The notes: generated from the sequence alone by a model not told the origin. Shown: positions 51,400 through 60,981, counted from the stretch's first letter. The stretch: 64,000 bases of DNA from Sulfuritalea sp. (GCA_023700805.1 JAMPYF010000003.1:1-64000), one strand, 5' to 3'. Program-made: numbers and translations.

Positions 51400-52145
51400 G
51401 CACCGACGCACCCATCCTGCCGCCGGCCAACAAGGCCGGCAAGCGCATTTCCATCGCGCTGGCGATCGCGGTGCATCTGCTGCTGGCCGCTTTCCTGTTC
51501 TATGGCGTGCGCTGGCAGACCAAGGCCACCGACGTGGTCGAAGTCGAACTGGTGCGGGCCGCGCCGGAGCCGGTTGCCGCCCCGGTCGCCGTGCCGCCAG
51601 CGCCAACTCCCGAGCCGGCGCCGAAAGCGGAGCCCAAGCCGGAACCCAAGCCGCTGCCAGCGCCGCCGAAACCCGACATCGCGATCAAGGAAAAGCCCAA
51701 GCCGCCGCCGAAACCCGAACCGAAGCCCGAACCGAAACCCCGCGTCGATCCCGTCAAGGAACTGCTCAAACGCGAGGAAGAGCAACTGGCACAGCGCAAG
51801 AACATCGAGAGCGCGATCCAGGAGGCGGCGCAGAAGCAGGCAGCGCATGCCGCCGCCGCGCGCAGCAAGGCCATGAACGCCTATGTTGCAAGCATAGTGA
51901 GGAAGATCCGCGGCAACATCGTTCTTCCCCCCGACATCAAGGGCAATCCCGAGGCCATATTCGAGGTGACGCAACTGCCGGACGGCGAAGTCCTTACCGT
52001 GCGCCTCAAGCGTTCTTCCGGCAATGCGGCACTCGACACCGCCGTGGAACGGGCCATACTCAAGTCCAACCCGCTGCCCAAGCCGCAGCAGGCCGAGTTG
52101 TTCGCGCGTTCGCTCGACCTGCGCTACAGGCCGCTGGATGAGTGA
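51396..52145 (+). CDS. tolA: TolA-like protein with TonB/TolA C-terminal domain
   Basis: 249 residues read from a GTG that overlaps the tolR stop. One N-terminal helix (ISIALAIAVHLLLAAFLFYGV), a Pro/Lys/Glu-rich linker (about 50-120), a helical Ala-rich segment and a C-terminal TolA/TonB domain (IFEVTQLPDGEVLTVRLKRSSG). Spans the periplasm to reach TolB/Pal. A near copy of the dispersed repeat lies in the linker codons (51587-51609). Confidence 0.93.
   Translation: MSTDAPILPPANKAGKRISIALAIAVHLLLAAFLFYGVRWQTKATDVVEVELVRAAPEPVAAPVAVPPAPTPEPAPKAEPKPEPKPLPAPPKPDIAIKEKPKPPPKPEPKPEPKPRVDPVKELLKREEEQLAQRKNIESAIQEAAQKQAAHAAAARSKAMNAYVASIVRKIRGNIVLPPDIKGNPEAIFEVTQLPDGEVLTVRLKRSSGNAALDTAVERAILKSNPLPKPQQAELFARSLDLRYRPLDE
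51587..51609 (-). repeat. Dispersed repeat, near copy in tolA
   Basis: 23 bp, one mismatch (C for T) to the corresponding part of the HerA-like ATPase copy. Sense orientation is opposite to that in ruvA relative to the coding strand, and here it encodes AVPPAPT in the Pro-rich linker. Confidence 0.6.
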
Positions 52146-52184
52146 CGGCGGAACGCCGCGGGCCGAGGCGCTATAATCGGCTCG

Positions 52185-53459
52185 ATGAAATTCAATCGCC
52201 TAGTACTTGCCTGCGCTGCCGGGCTGGCCTTGTGTTCCGTCACCGCCCGGGCGCAACTCACGGTCGAGATCACCGGCGCCGGCGCCAACCGCCTGCCGGT
52301 CGCCATCGCCGACTTCACCGGCGAACGCATCGTCGCCCAGGCCCTGGCCTCGGTGGTGCGCGCCGACCTCGAACGCAGCGGACTGTTTCGCCTGGTCGAT
52401 GCCGGCGCCGCGCTGGCCGACAGCGCCACGCCGCCCTTCGAAGACCTCAAGACGCGCGGCGCCGACGCCGTGGTCGGCGGCAGCGTGGTTGCCGGCGCCG
52501 ACGGCCGCTACGAAACCCGGGTGCGCCTCTCCGACGTGCCGAAGCAGACCGTACTGGGCAACCCGGCCTACCTGCACAGCGGCGCGCAGTTGCGTGCGAC
52601 CGCCCACCGCATCGCCGATTTCATTTACGAGAAGCTCACCGGCGAGCCCGGCGTCTTCTCCACCCGCATCGCCTACGTGGTGAAAAGCACCGGCCGCTAC
52701 GAACTGAAAATCGCCGATGCCGACGGCGCCAACGACCAGGCGGCACTGGCTTCGCGCGAGCCGATCATCTCGCCGGCATGGTCGCCCGACGGCAGCAAGC
52801 TGGCCTATGTCTCCTTCGAGGCGAAGAAGCCGGTGGTCTATGTGCATGACCTCGCCAGCGGACGCCGCCACGTTGCGGCCAACTTCAAGGGCTCGAACTC
52901 GGCGCCGGCCTGGTCGCCCGACGGCAAGCAACTGGCCGTGGTGCTGACCAAGGACGGCGGATCGCAGCTTTACGTCGTGAATGCCGACGGCAGCGGCGTG
53001 ACGCGCATCGCGACCTCATCGGGCATCGACACCGAACCGCGCTGGTCGCCCGATGCGCATTTCATCTACTTCACCTCCGATCGCGGCGGCAGCCCGCAGA
53101 TCTATCGCATCGCCAGTTCGGGCGGCAGTGCTGAACGCGTCACCTTCGAAGGCAGCTACAACGTCACCCCGCGCCCCTCGCCGGACGGCAAGAGCCTGGC
53201 CTTCATCGCCCGCAACGGCAACGGCCGCTTCCAGCTGGCGCTGATGGATCTGGCGACCAGGCAGACCCAGATCCTGACCGACTCGGCCAAGGACGAATCG
53301 CCGAGCTTCGCGCCCAACGGCCGCATGATCCTCTATGCCACCGAGATCGGCGGGCGCGGCGTGCTGGCGGCCGTCTCCAGCGACGGCCGGGTCAAGCAAA
53401 AACTTTCCGTGCAGGCCGCCGATGTGCGGGAACCTGCCTGGGGTCCCCTGGTCCGATAA
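52185..53459 (+). CDS. tolB: Tol-Pal system beta-propeller protein TolB
   Basis: 424 residues with a signal peptide (LACAAGLALCSVTARA). N-terminal domain (about 25-160) then a six-blade propeller whose repeats are seen as WSPDGSKLAYVS, WSPDGKQLAVVL, WSPDAHFIYFTS and PSPDGKSLAFIA. Periplasmic; binds Pal and TolA. 39 bp after tolA. Confidence 0.97.
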   Translation: MKFNRLVLACAAGLALCSVTARAQLTVEITGAGANRLPVAIADFTGERIVAQALASVVRADLERSGLFRLVDAGAALADSATPPFEDLKTRGADAVVGGSVVAGADGRYETRVRLSDVPKQTVLGNPAYLHSGAQLRATAHRIADFIYEKLTGEPGVFSTRIAYVVKSTGRYELKIADADGANDQAALASREPIISPAWSPDGSKLAYVSFEAKKPVVYVHDLASGRRHVAANFKGSNSAPAWSPDGKQLAVVLTKDGGSQLYVVNADGSGVTRIATSSGIDTEPRWSPDAHFIYFTSDRGGSPQIYRIASSGGSAERVTFEGSYNVTPRPSPDGKSLAFIARNGNGRFQLALMDLATRQTQILTDSAKDESPSFAPNGRMILYATEIGGRGVLAAVSSDGRVKQKLSVQAADVREPAWGPLVR

Positions 53460-53498
53460 CTCGGCACCCCTGATACCGACTTCATAAAGGAAGCCATC

Positions 53499-54053
53499 AT
53501 GCGCACACCTCTCCTTGCTCTTCCGCTGCTCTCCGCCCTGACGTTGCTGCTCGCCGCCTGCGGTTCGCAGCCGCCGGCGCCCGAACAGGCGGCGTCCGGC
53601 GTCGAATCGCGCACGCCCGGCGCGGTCGCGGTCGAAAGCGCGCCGGTGACCCAGGTCAAGCCCGACACCTTCGATGCCGGCAGCATCGCCGCGCTGAAGG
53701 ACCCGCGCAGTCCCCTGTCGAAGCGCAGCGTCTATTTCGACTACGACAGCTATGTGGTCAAGGACGAATTCCAGTCCCTGCTGACGGCCCACGGCAAGTT
53801 CCTGTCCGCCAATCAGAAAATGAAAATGCTGATCCAGGGCAATGCCGACGAACGCGGCAGCCGCGAGTACAACCTGGCGCTGGGCCAGAAGCGTGCCGAA
53901 GCGGTCAAGAAGGCGCTGGCCCTGCTCGGTGCCCGGGAAGACCAGATCGAGGCGGTCAGCCTCGGCGAGGAAAAGCCGGCCTGCACCGAGTCGGGTGAAG
54001 ATTGCTGGGCCAAGAATCGGCGCGGCGACATGCTCTACGCGGGCGAATTCTGA
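53499..54053 (+). CDS. pal: Peptidoglycan-associated lipoprotein Pal
   Basis: 184 residues. Lipobox LLLAAC, a linker, and an OmpA-like domain (about 75-184) with VYFDYDSYVVKDEF and GNADERGSREYNLALGQKRAEAV, which holds the peptidoglycan-binding Asp and Arg. Anchors the outer membrane to peptidoglycan. AAAGGA lies before the ATG. Confidence 0.97.
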   Translation: MRTPLLALPLLSALTLLLAACGSQPPAPEQAASGVESRTPGAVAVESAPVTQVKPDTFDAGSIAALKDPRSPLSKRSVYFDYDSYVVKDEFQSLLTAHGKFLSANQKMKMLIQGNADERGSREYNLALGQKRAEAVKKALALLGAREDQIEAVSLGEEKPACTESGEDCWAKNRRGDMLYAGEF

Positions 54054-54055
54054 AC

Positions 54056-54823
54056 ATGCGCGGCGGCCTGGCGGCACGGATGGCAAGACTGCTGGCCGCG
54101 CTGTTGCTGGCGGCGGCGACGGCGACGGCCTTGCCGGCGCGAGCCGGCGTGTTCGACGACGAGGAAGCGCGCAGCCGCATCGAGCAACTGCGCGAGCAGC
54201 TGCGGGGCGAAGTGGGCGAACTCGGCAAGCGCGCCGACACCCTCAGTCGCAACCAGATGGACTTCTCCAACCAGGTCGAAGCCATCAAGGCCGACATCGC
54301 CAAATTGCGTGGCCAGATCGAGGTCCTGAGCTACGAACTGGAAGCCGCACAGAAGCGCCAGAAGGATTTTTACGTCGATCTCGACAATCGCCTGAGGAAG
54401 CTGGAGCAGCCGCCCGCGGAAACCAGGAACGAGCCGCCGAAGCCCGATCCTGCGCTGGAGACAGGCGCCTACGAGGCGGCGCTGGCGAACCTCAAGAGCG
54501 GAAAGTTCAAGGAAGCGGCTGCAGCCTTCCTCGCTTTCATCAAGACCTACCCCAACAGCAGCCTCGCCGCCTCGGCCCACTACTGGGGCGGTTACGCCCA
54601 CGCCCAGGCCAGGGACCATGCCGGCGCCGCCGAGCTGTTCGGCAAGTTCGTCGACGGCTGGCCCAAGGACGATCGCGCGCCGGACGCCCTGGCCAGCCGC
54701 GTCGCCAGCCTCGATGCGCTCAAGGACTGGAAGGGCTCGCGCGCCGCCCTCGAACAGCTGGCCGAACGCTATCCCAACACCGATGCCGGCAAGAAGGCCA
54801 AGCTCCGGCTGAAGAAGAAGTAG
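54056..54823 (+). CDS. cpoB: Cell-division coordinator CpoB (YbgF)
   Basis: 255 residues. Signal peptide ending ALPARAG, an N-terminal coiled coil (about 35-110: EEARSRIEQLREQLRGEVGEL), then TPR repeats (AYEAALANLKSGKFKEAAAAFLAF; YWGGYAHAQARDHAGAAELF). Coordinates outer-membrane constriction with septal synthesis. 2 nt after pal. Confidence 0.93.
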   Translation: MRGGLAARMARLLAALLLAAATATALPARAGVFDDEEARSRIEQLREQLRGEVGELGKRADTLSRNQMDFSNQVEAIKADIAKLRGQIEVLSYELEAAQKRQKDFYVDLDNRLRKLEQPPAETRNEPPKPDPALETGAYEAALANLKSGKFKEAAAAFLAFIKTYPNSSLAASAHYWGGYAHAQARDHAGAAELFGKFVDGWPKDDRAPDALASRVASLDALKDWKGSRAALEQLAERYPNTDAGKKAKLRLKKK

Positions 54824-55491
54824 TGCCGACCCTGGCTGATAGCGGCTCGCGCGCCACACTGCGCGTCACCGAAATCTTCCACTCGATCCAGGGCGAATCC
54901 AGTCGCGTCGGGCTGCCCACGGTGTTCGTGCGGCTGACCGGCTGTCCCTTGCGCTGCGTCTGGTGCGATACCGCCTATGCCTTCAGCGGCGGCGAATCGC
55001 TGGCGATGGACGAAATCCTGCGGCGCGTCGCCGGATTCGGCTGCAATACGGTCTGCGTCACCGGCGGCGAACCCCTGGCGCAGAAAAACTGCCTGGCGCT
55101 GCTGGCGGCCCTGTGCGATGCCGGCCATTCGGTATCGCTCGAAACCAGCGGCGCACTCGACATCGGCGACGTCGACCCGCGCGTGGCGCGCATCGTCGAC
55201 CTCAAGGCGCCCGGATCCGGCGAACAGGCAAGGAACCGCTGGGAAAATCTCGCCCTGCTGACGCTCCGCGACGAGCTGAAGTTCGTCCTCGCCTCGCGCG
55301 AGGACTACGACTGGGCCGTCGCGGCGTGTCGCCAGCACCAACTCTTCGCGCGCTGCGCCGTGCTGTTCTCGCCGGTGCAGGGGCAGCTCGATCCGGCGCG
55401 ACTGGCGCAGTGGATACTCGACGATCGCCTGCCGCTGCGCTTTCAGCTGCAACTGCACAAGATACTGTGGGACAACGCCCAGGGGCGTTGA
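54823..55491 (+). CDS. queE: 7-carboxy-7-deazaguanine synthase QueE
   Basis: 222 residues from a GTG that shares one base with the cpoB stop. Radical-SAM motif CxxxCxxC in TGCPLRCVWCDT, preceded by FHSIQGESSRVGLPTVFVRL. Converts 6-carboxytetrahydropterin to 7-carboxy-7-deazaguanine in queuosine synthesis. A 21-bp near copy of the dispersed repeat lies at 55325-55345. Confidence 0.95.
   Translation: MPTLADSGSRATLRVTEIFHSIQGESSRVGLPTVFVRLTGCPLRCVWCDTAYAFSGGESLAMDEILRRVAGFGCNTVCVTGGEPLAQKNCLALLAALCDAGHSVSLETSGALDIGDVDPRVARIVDLKAPGSGEQARNRWENLALLTLRDELKFVLASREDYDWAVAACRQHQLFARCAVLFSPVQGQLDPARLAQWILDDRLPLRFQLQLHKILWDNAQGR
55325..55345 (-). repeat. Dispersed repeat, near copy in queE
   Basis: 21 bp with one mismatch (A for G) to 40135-40155. 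Coding sense here reads CRQHQL, a plausible native QueE sequence, so this copy could be chance or the ancestral source. Confidence 0.4.
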
Positions 55492-55502
55492 CACGCTAGT
55501 CG

Positions 55503-55985
55503 CTACAACTGCAGCGGCGGACAGGGCGGCCGTTTGGCGGAGATGATCCGGGTATTCACGCCGGCGTAATTGAGGCCGCCGAACAGGCGCGCGTATTCGA
55601 TCTTGACGCAACGGTCCATGACCACGTCGAGCCCGGCGCGAGCGGCCTGGTCCGCCGCCTCCGGATTGATCACGCCGAGCTGCAGCCAGAGGCAGCGGGC
55701 GCCGATGCGGATTGCCTCGGCGGCAATCGGCATCACATCCGCGGGCTTGCGGAAGACGTCGACCAGATCCACCTTGAATGGAATCGCCGCAAGATCCGGA
55801 TAGCATTGGCGGCCGAGAATTTCCGTCGCCCCGGGGTTCACTGGAACCACCGTGTAGCCGTGTTCCAGCATGTACTTGGCGGCAAAATAACTGGGCCGGT
55901 TCCAGTTCGGCGACAGCCCGACCACGGCAATCACGCGGTTGTCCTGCAGCACCCGGCGCAGGCCGGCGACATCGTCGACAATCAT
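55503..55985 (-). CDS. CoA-binding domain protein (YccU-like)
   Basis: 160 residues. IAVVGLSPNWNRPSYFAAKYMLEHGYTVVPVNPG and EAIRIGARCLWLQLGVINPEAADQA are the signature of the CoA_binding_2 family, a Rossmann fold relative of the succinyl-CoA synthetase alpha subunit. Cytoplasmic; role unknown. Convergent with queE. Confidence 0.9.
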   Translation of the reverse strand: MIVDDVAGLRRVLQDNRVIAVVGLSPNWNRPSYFAAKYMLEHGYTVVPVNPGATEILGRQCYPDLAAIPFKVDLVDVFRKPADVMPIAAEAIRIGARCLWLQLGVINPEAADQAARAGLDVVMDRCVKIEYARLFGGLNYAGVNTRIISAKRPPCPPLQL

Positions 55986-56009
55986 GGTGACTCCTTTTGC
56001 GTATGGCGG

Positions 56010-56945
56010 CTAGGCCAGGGGTTCGATTCCGGGTCGGATTATCCCACCCGGCAGTGCCGGGCCGCGCGGCACCCGGTCCAGCCGCCAGTTGGCGACGGCC
56101 CAGGTCCACAGTTCCGCCACGGTCGCGCCGCGCAGTTCCGCTGGCGGCTTCTGGCCGAGGAATTCCAGCGCCGCGCAGAGCGTCGGGCCGGGCCGCGCAA
56201 GATCCACCGCAGCGGCGCGCGTCTGCTTCGACAGTTTTTCGCCCGCCGCATTGACCGCGACCGGCAGGTGCGCATAGCGCGGCGTCGGCAGTCCCAGGCA
56301 TTGCTGCAGGAAAATCTGGCGCGCGGTCGAGGCCAGCAGGTCGGCGCCGCGCACGACATCGGTGATGCCGGCGTCGCCATCATCGACCACCACCGCGAGC
56401 TGGTAGGCGAACAGCCCGTCGGCGCGCAGCAGGATGAAGTCGCCGGCCTCGCTGCCGAGGTCGCTGGCGATGCGGCCCTGGATCGCGTCATCGAACTCGA
56501 TGCGCGCATCGCCCACGCGCAGGCGCCAGGCGCGCGCCGTGCGCCCCGGCGGCAGGCCCGGGCGGCAGGTGCCGGGGTAGATCGCGGCGCCGTCCGGCGC
56601 GATGGCCGAATCCGCCAGTTCCTTGCGGCTGCAGGCACAGGCGAAGACGCGGCCCGCCTGCTTGAGCCGCTCCAGCGCCGCCGCATAGGCCTCGGCGCGG
56701 CGGCTTTGCCAGACCACCTCGCCATCCCAGGCAAAGCCGCAGACTTCCAGCGTGCGCAGGATTTCGCCGGCTGCGGCGGCCGAACAGCGCGGCGCATCGA
56801 CATCCTCCATGCGCAGCAGCCACTCGCCGTGCCGCGTCCTGGCTTCCAGAAACGAACCGGTGGCGGCCACCAGCGAACCGAAGTGCAGGGGCCCGCTGGG
56901 CGAGGGCGCGAAACGGCCACGATAAGAAACGGTGCGGGTAATCAT
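56010..56945 (-). CDS. gluQ: Glutamyl-Q tRNA(Asp) synthetase
   Basis: 311 residues, lacking the anticodon-binding domain of GltX. Class I motifs: FAPSPSGPLHFGSLVAA (HIGH-like) and KLSKQTRA (KMSKS-like); zinc ligands appear in CACSRKEL and YPGTC. Attaches glutamate to queuosine in tRNA-Asp, a logical partner to queE nearby. The start at 56945 (MITRTVSYRGRF) is chosen over an upstream frame start at 56975. Confidence 0.94.
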   Translation of the reverse strand: MITRTVSYRGRFAPSPSGPLHFGSLVAATGSFLEARTRHGEWLLRMEDVDAPRCSAAAAGEILRTLEVCGFAWDGEVVWQSRRAEAYAAALERLKQAGRVFACACSRKELADSAIAPDGAAIYPGTCRPGLPPGRTARAWRLRVGDARIEFDDAIQGRIASDLGSEAGDFILLRADGLFAYQLAVVVDDGDAGITDVVRGADLLASTARQIFLQQCLGLPTPRYAHLPVAVNAAGEKLSKQTRAAAVDLARPGPTLCAALEFLGQKPPAELRGATVAELWTWAVANWRLDRVPRGPALPGGIIRPGIEPLA

Positions 56946-57014
56946 CGGCCAGAGTGATAGCACGCCGCACGCCAAAACGGTAGCATTCCATTCACTTCAA
57001 CTCGGGAGCCGCCC

Positions 57015-57386
57015 ATGGCCACGCTGGAACTCAACAAGGACAATTTTCAACAAGTCATCAACGACAACGCAAACGTGATCATAGACTTCTGGGCACCCTG
57101 GTGCGCGCCCTGCCGCGGCTTCGCGCCGACTTTCGAGGCCACCTCCGAAAAACAGCCCGGCATCGTCTTCGCCAAGGTGAACACCGAGGAACAGCAGGAA
57201 ATCGCCGGTGCCTTCAACATCCGCTCGATCCCGACGCTGATGTTCTTCCGCGACCAGATCATCATCTATTCCGAGGCCGGAGCCCTGCCCGCCAGTGCCT
57301 TCGAACAATTGATCGGACAGGCCATGGCGCTGGACATGGATACGGTACGCGCCGAAATTGCCGCCGGCCAGGCAGGAAGCAGCTAG
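57015..57386 (+). CDS. Thioredoxin-family protein
   Basis: 123 residues. Thioredoxin fold with active site WCAPC (Cys30, Cys33) in place of the common WCGPC, cis-Pro in RSIPTLMFF. No signal peptide, so cytoplasmic. The Ala in the active site raises the question of altered redox potential, but related proteins with CAPC exist. Divergent from gluQ. Confidence 0.93.
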   Translation: MATLELNKDNFQQVINDNANVIIDFWAPWCAPCRGFAPTFEATSEKQPGIVFAKVNTEEQQEIAGAFNIRSIPTLMFFRDQIIIYSEAGALPASAFEQLIGQAMALDMDTVRAEIAAGQAGSS

Positions 57387-57434
57387 GCCACCGGAATATG
57401 GCGTTATGATGGCGTTTGTCATGGAAGCTCGGTG

Positions 57435-58421
57435 ATGAACTCCATCTTCTCCCAGAAGCTCAGCGACGACGCGGAGATACGCCGCATCGAAGTATTGTTC
57501 GACAGCCTGCCGTCGAGCATCGTCGTGTCGCTGATCGGCGTCTTTCTGTGCTTTCTGGTGCTGTTCGACACCGCGGGCATGGAGCCCTTGAAGCTGTGGG
57601 TGGCCTATATGCTTTCCGTATTGGCCGTGCGCGCCTGGTTCCGCTACATGTTCGCCAAGGCCGACCGGCAGATCGAGGTGATACACCGCTGGGAATGGCT
57701 GTTCGCCTTCGGCACCTTGCTGACCGGCATAGGCTGGGGCGTGCTGTTCGGCCCCCTCTATCCGCCGCCGACGCATACGGATGCGCAGATGTTCGTGGCG
57801 CTGATGGTGGTCATCACGGCTTTCACCGGCTCGGTGTTTGTCGCGCTCTCCAACATCACCTTCTGGCTGTTCATCATCCCCACCCTGAGCCCGGCCATTT
57901 ACCATTACGCGTCCACCCTGGGCGAGCAGGCGCAATGGCCGATCACCGCGGCGGCATGCTGTATCGCGGTATTCATCATCGTGCAGCGCACGCTCTACCG
58001 CTCATCCACCGACAGCCTGCAGCGCAGCACCGAGGCGGAAATCCTGCTGGCCGAACAGCAGGCGATCTTCGATTCGTCGCCGATGGGAATTGCCGTGATC
58101 CGCGGCAAGCAGGTGATCAAGAGCAACCTGCGCTTCGGCGAACTGCTGGGCCGCCGCATCCAGGATCTGACCACCTCGCGCGTCGATCATCATTTCGTCA
58201 GCAAGGACGAGGCCGACCGGTTTCTGGCCGACACGGCCGCGGCTTTCGAAAAAGGCCATCTGGCGCAAGGCATGTATCGCCTGCGGCGGGCCGACGGCAC
58301 GCAGTTCTGGGCCGAGCTTTCGGGACGCACCATGGCCGGCGATACCGGCCACAGCGTCTGGATGATCGCCGACGTCACCTTGCGCGTCGCCAACGAGCGG
58401 CGCGCGCATAAGCGCGACTAG
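57435..58421 (+). CDS. Membrane PAS sensor protein without an output domain
   Basis: 328 residues. About five or six membrane helices in residues 25-190 (SLIGVFLCFLVLFDTAGM; FAFGTLLTGIGWGVLFGPLY), a short linker helix (STEAEILLAEQQAIFDSSPMG) and one PAS domain (about 205-325) ending IADVTLRVANERR. This is the layout of the sensory half of membrane diguanylate cyclases or kinases, but it stops before any GGDEF or kinase domain. It could act through a partner or be a truncated receptor. Start ATG at 57435 (a GTG precedes it directly). Confidence 0.75.
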   Translation: MNSIFSQKLSDDAEIRRIEVLFDSLPSSIVVSLIGVFLCFLVLFDTAGMEPLKLWVAYMLSVLAVRAWFRYMFAKADRQIEVIHRWEWLFAFGTLLTGIGWGVLFGPLYPPPTHTDAQMFVALMVVITAFTGSVFVALSNITFWLFIIPTLSPAIYHYASTLGEQAQWPITAAACCIAVFIIVQRTLYRSSTDSLQRSTEAEILLAEQQAIFDSSPMGIAVIRGKQVIKSNLRFGELLGRRIQDLTTSRVDHHFVSKDEADRFLADTAAAFEKGHLAQGMYRLRRADGTQFWAELSGRTMAGDTGHSVWMIADVTLRVANERRAHKRD

Positions 58422-58434
58422 CCGATGCGGGGGC

Positions 58435-58456
58435 GTAGGGCCGGCTTCAGCCGGCC
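58435..58456. repeat. REP-like palindrome with GTAG head
   Basis: GTAG at 58435-58438 followed by GGCCGGCT, loop TC, AGCCGGCC (58439-58456). A GTAG tetranucleotide before a GC-rich stem is the hallmark of REP sequences handled by RAYT transposases. It lies between the PAS gene and ychF, a typical extragenic spot. One copy seen. Confidence 0.55.
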
Positions 58457-58553
58457 ATGAATCGCCGTGCCGCCATCCGCTACGGCGAGGAGAGCGCTTC
58501 TTGCTCGACCGCCTCGTAGCGCAGGTGTTTCATCAGCACCAACTATTGGCCAA

Positions 58554-59639
58554 CTACACGTTGAACAGGAAGTTCAGCACGTCGCCGTCCTTGACCACGT
58601 AATCCTTGCCCTCGGCGCGCATCTTGCCGGCTTCCTTGGCGCCGGCTTCGCCCTTGTAGGCGATGAAGTCGTCGTAGGCGATGGTCTGGGCGCGGATGAA
58701 GCCTTTCTCGAAATCGGTATGGATCACGCCGGCGGCCTTGGGTGCCGTGTCGCCGACGTGGATGGTCCAGGCGCGGACTTCCTTGACGCCGGCGGTGAAG
58801 TAGGTCTGCAGGCCGAGCAGCTTGTAGGCGGCACGGATCAGGCGGTTCAAGCCCGGTTCATCCAGACCCATATCGGTCAGGAACATCTGCTTCTCGTCGT
58901 CTTCGAGGTCGGCGATCTCGGCTTCGATCGCGGCGCAGACGGCGACCACTTCGGCACTCTCGGCCTTGGCGTGGGCCTGCACGGCATCGAGATAGGGGTT
59001 GTGGTCGAAGCCGCCTTCCTTGACGTTGGCGACGTAGAGCACCGGCTTGGCGGTGATCAGGCAGAAGGGCTTGATGCTGGCCCATTCCTCCTTCGACAGG
59101 TCGAGCGCCCGCACCGGCTTCGCCTGGTCGAGCTGGGCGATGCATTTTTCGAGCACCGCACAGAGAATCTTCGCCTCCTTGTCGCCTGCGCCGGCGGGCT
59201 TCTTGTAGCGGTTCAGTGCCTTTTCCGCGGTCGCCATGTCGGCCAGCGCGAGTTCGGTGTCGATCACCTCGATGTCATGGAGCGGATCGATCTTGCCCGC
59301 GACGTGCACCACGTTGTCGTCGCTGAAACAGCGCACCACGTGCACCACGGCGTCGGTCTCGCGGATGTTGGCGAGGAACTGGTTGCCCAGGCCCTCGCCC
59401 TTGCTGGCGCCGGCGACCAGCCCGGCGATATCGACGAACTCGACGATCGCGTGCTGGATGCGCTGCGGCTTGACGATGGCGGACAGGGCCTCCAGCCGCG
59501 GATCGGGCACTTCGACGATGCCGACGTTCGGCTCGATGGTGCAGAAGGGGTAGTTCTCCGCCGCGATGCCCGACTTGGTCAGCGCGTTGAACAGGGTGGA
59601 CTTGCCGACGTTGGGCAGTCCGACGATGCCGCATTTCAT
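58554..59639 (-). CDS. ychF: Redox-regulated ATPase/GTPase YchF
   Basis: 361 residues. G1 [19 protein letters not shown]3 [23 protein letters not shown]-favouring NMxE-like change in the G4 region (ANVKEGG), and a C-terminal TGS domain ([35 protein letters not shown]). Ribosome-associated ATPase. Its start overlaps the pth stop by 4 bp. Confidence 0.96.
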   Translation of the reverse strand: MKCGIVGLPNVGKSTLFNALTKSGIAAENYPFCTIEPNVGIVEVPDPRLEALSAIVKPQRIQHAIVEFVDIAGLVAGASKGEGLGNQFLANIRETDAVVHVVRCFSDDNVVHVAGKIDPLHDIEVIDTELALADMATAEKALNRYKKPAGAGDKEAKILCAVLEKCIAQLDQAKPVRALDLSKEEWASIKPFCLITAKPVLYVANVKEGGFDHNPYLDAVQAHAKAESAEVVAVCAAIEAEIADLEDDEKQMFLTDMGLDEPGLNRLIRAAYKLLGLQTYFTAGVKEVRAWTIHVGDTAPKAAGVIHTDFEKGFIRAQTIAYDDFIAYKGEAGAKEAGKMRAEGKDYVVKDGDVLNFLFNV

Positions 59640-60250
59640 GGTTTTTCTTTCTTCAATGCTTCTGTTCCGGCGGGCGCCGGTTTGGAATTGATGCGCTGCG
59701 TGGCGGCGCTGAAATCTCCCCTGGCCAGGACCGGCCAGGCCAGCAGCGCGCGGTCCAGGGCGGCGTCGATTGCGGCCCGTTCTTCCTTGCGCGGCGGCTT
59801 CAGCACGTAATCGACGACCTCGTTCCTGTCGCCGGGATGGCCGATGCCGATGCGCAGCCGCCAGTAGTCCTGCGTGCCCAGATGCGCGGTGATGTCCTTG
59901 AGACCGTTGTGCCCGCCCAGGCCGCCGCCGAACTTGAGCCGCATCTGGCCCGGCGGCAGATCGAGTTCGTCGTGCAGCACCAGCATTTCGGCGGGCTCGA
60001 TGCGGTAGAACTGCATCAGCGCGCGCACCGACTGGCCGCAGCGGTTCATGAAGGTCTGCGGCAGCAGGAACCACAGGCTCTCGGCGCGGGATTGCCCGGC
60101 GAAGCCGTGGAAGCGCGACTCGCGGCCCAGGCTGACGCCGAGTTCGCGTGCCAGGCGCTCACAAAGCCAAAACCCGGCGTTGTGCCGGGTTTCAGCGTAT
60201 TCGGTCCCGGGGTTGCCGAGACCGACGATCAAGCGCAAAGGTGCCTGCAA
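59636..60250 (-). CDS. pth: Peptidyl-tRNA hydrolase
   Basis: 204 residues from a TTG start (TTGCAGGCACCT), 3 bp after the rplY stop. Active site His in RHNAGFW, with [12 protein letters not shown] and the tRNA-binding NGLKDI loop (GGHNGLKDI). Releases tRNA from stalled peptidyl-tRNA. The rplY-pth-ychF order is widely conserved. Confidence 0.94.
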   Translation of the reverse strand: MQAPLRLIVGLGNPGTEYAETRHNAGFWLCERLARELGVSLGRESRFHGFAGQSRAESLWFLLPQTFMNRCGQSVRALMQFYRIEPAEMLVLHDELDLPPGQMRLKFGGGLGGHNGLKDITAHLGTQDYWRLRIGIGHPGDRNEVVDYVLKPPRKEERAAIDAALDRALLAWPVLARGDFSAATQRINSKPAPAGTEALKKEKP

Positions 60251-60253
60251 GAA

Positions 60254-60916
60254 TTATCTCTTGTCGGTCTTCTCGGACTTCTTCTCGGCCTTCTTCTCCA
60301 CGGGGGCCACCACCGGTGCTGCCTCGACCGGCGCTTCCTCTTCCGCCTTGCCGCCGCGCACGATGACGGTCGCCACCACGGGATCTTCGCCCTTATGCAG
60401 CACGGCTTCGACGCCGGCCGGCAGGACGAGGTGGGAAACGTGCATCGAATGGCCGGCGACCATGTCCTTCAGGTCTACTTCGATGAAGGCCGGCAGGTCC
60501 TGCGGCAGGCAGCGCACGTCGAGATCGGACATCACGTGCTGCACCATGCCGCCGGAGAGCTTGACGCCCGGCGAGACGTCGGCATTGACGAAGTGCAGCG
60601 GCACCTTCTGGTGCAGCTTGTGGGTGGCATCGACGCGCTGGAAGTCGGCGTGGAGGATGACCGGGCGGTAGGGGTGGCGCTGCACGTCGCGCAGCAGGCA
60701 CATTTCGACCTTGCCGTCGAGATTGACGTTGAGCACGGAGGAATAGAAGGCCTCCTTGCGCAGCAACTGGAACAGCTCGTTGTGGTCGATGTCGATGGAC
60801 TGCGGGTTGGCGCCGCCACCGTAAAGGATGCCGGGAACACGGCCGGTGCGACGCAGGCGGCGGCTCGCTCCGGTGCCCTGTCCATCGCGCTTGTTTGCGT
60901 TGAATTCGAGTTGCAT
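60254..60916 (-). CDS. rplY: Ribosomal protein bL25, CTC-type
   Basis: 220 residues: an N-terminal L25 domain (FNANKRDGQGTGASRRLRRTGRVPGILYGG, quoted by pattern) and a C-terminal TL5/CTC domain, followed by a Lys/Glu-rich tail. Binds 5S rRNA. Start ATG at 60916. AACGGAG lies upstream. Adjacent to prs as usual. Confidence 0.97.
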   Translation of the reverse strand: MQLEFNANKRDGQGTGASRRLRRTGRVPGILYGGGANPQSIDIDHNELFQLLRKEAFYSSVLNVNLDGKVEMCLLRDVQRHPYRPVILHADFQRVDATHKLHQKVPLHFVNADVSPGVKLSGGMVQHVMSDLDVRCLPQDLPAFIEVDLKDMVAGHSMHVSHLVLPAGVEAVLHKGEDPVVATVIVRGGKAEEEAPVEAAPVVAPVEKKAEKKSEKTDKR

Positions 60917-60981
60917 GATTTACTCCGTTAAGTACTGCTGGAAATATCCCTCGCCCGCGACCAGGCCAGGGGGTGAAGAAA

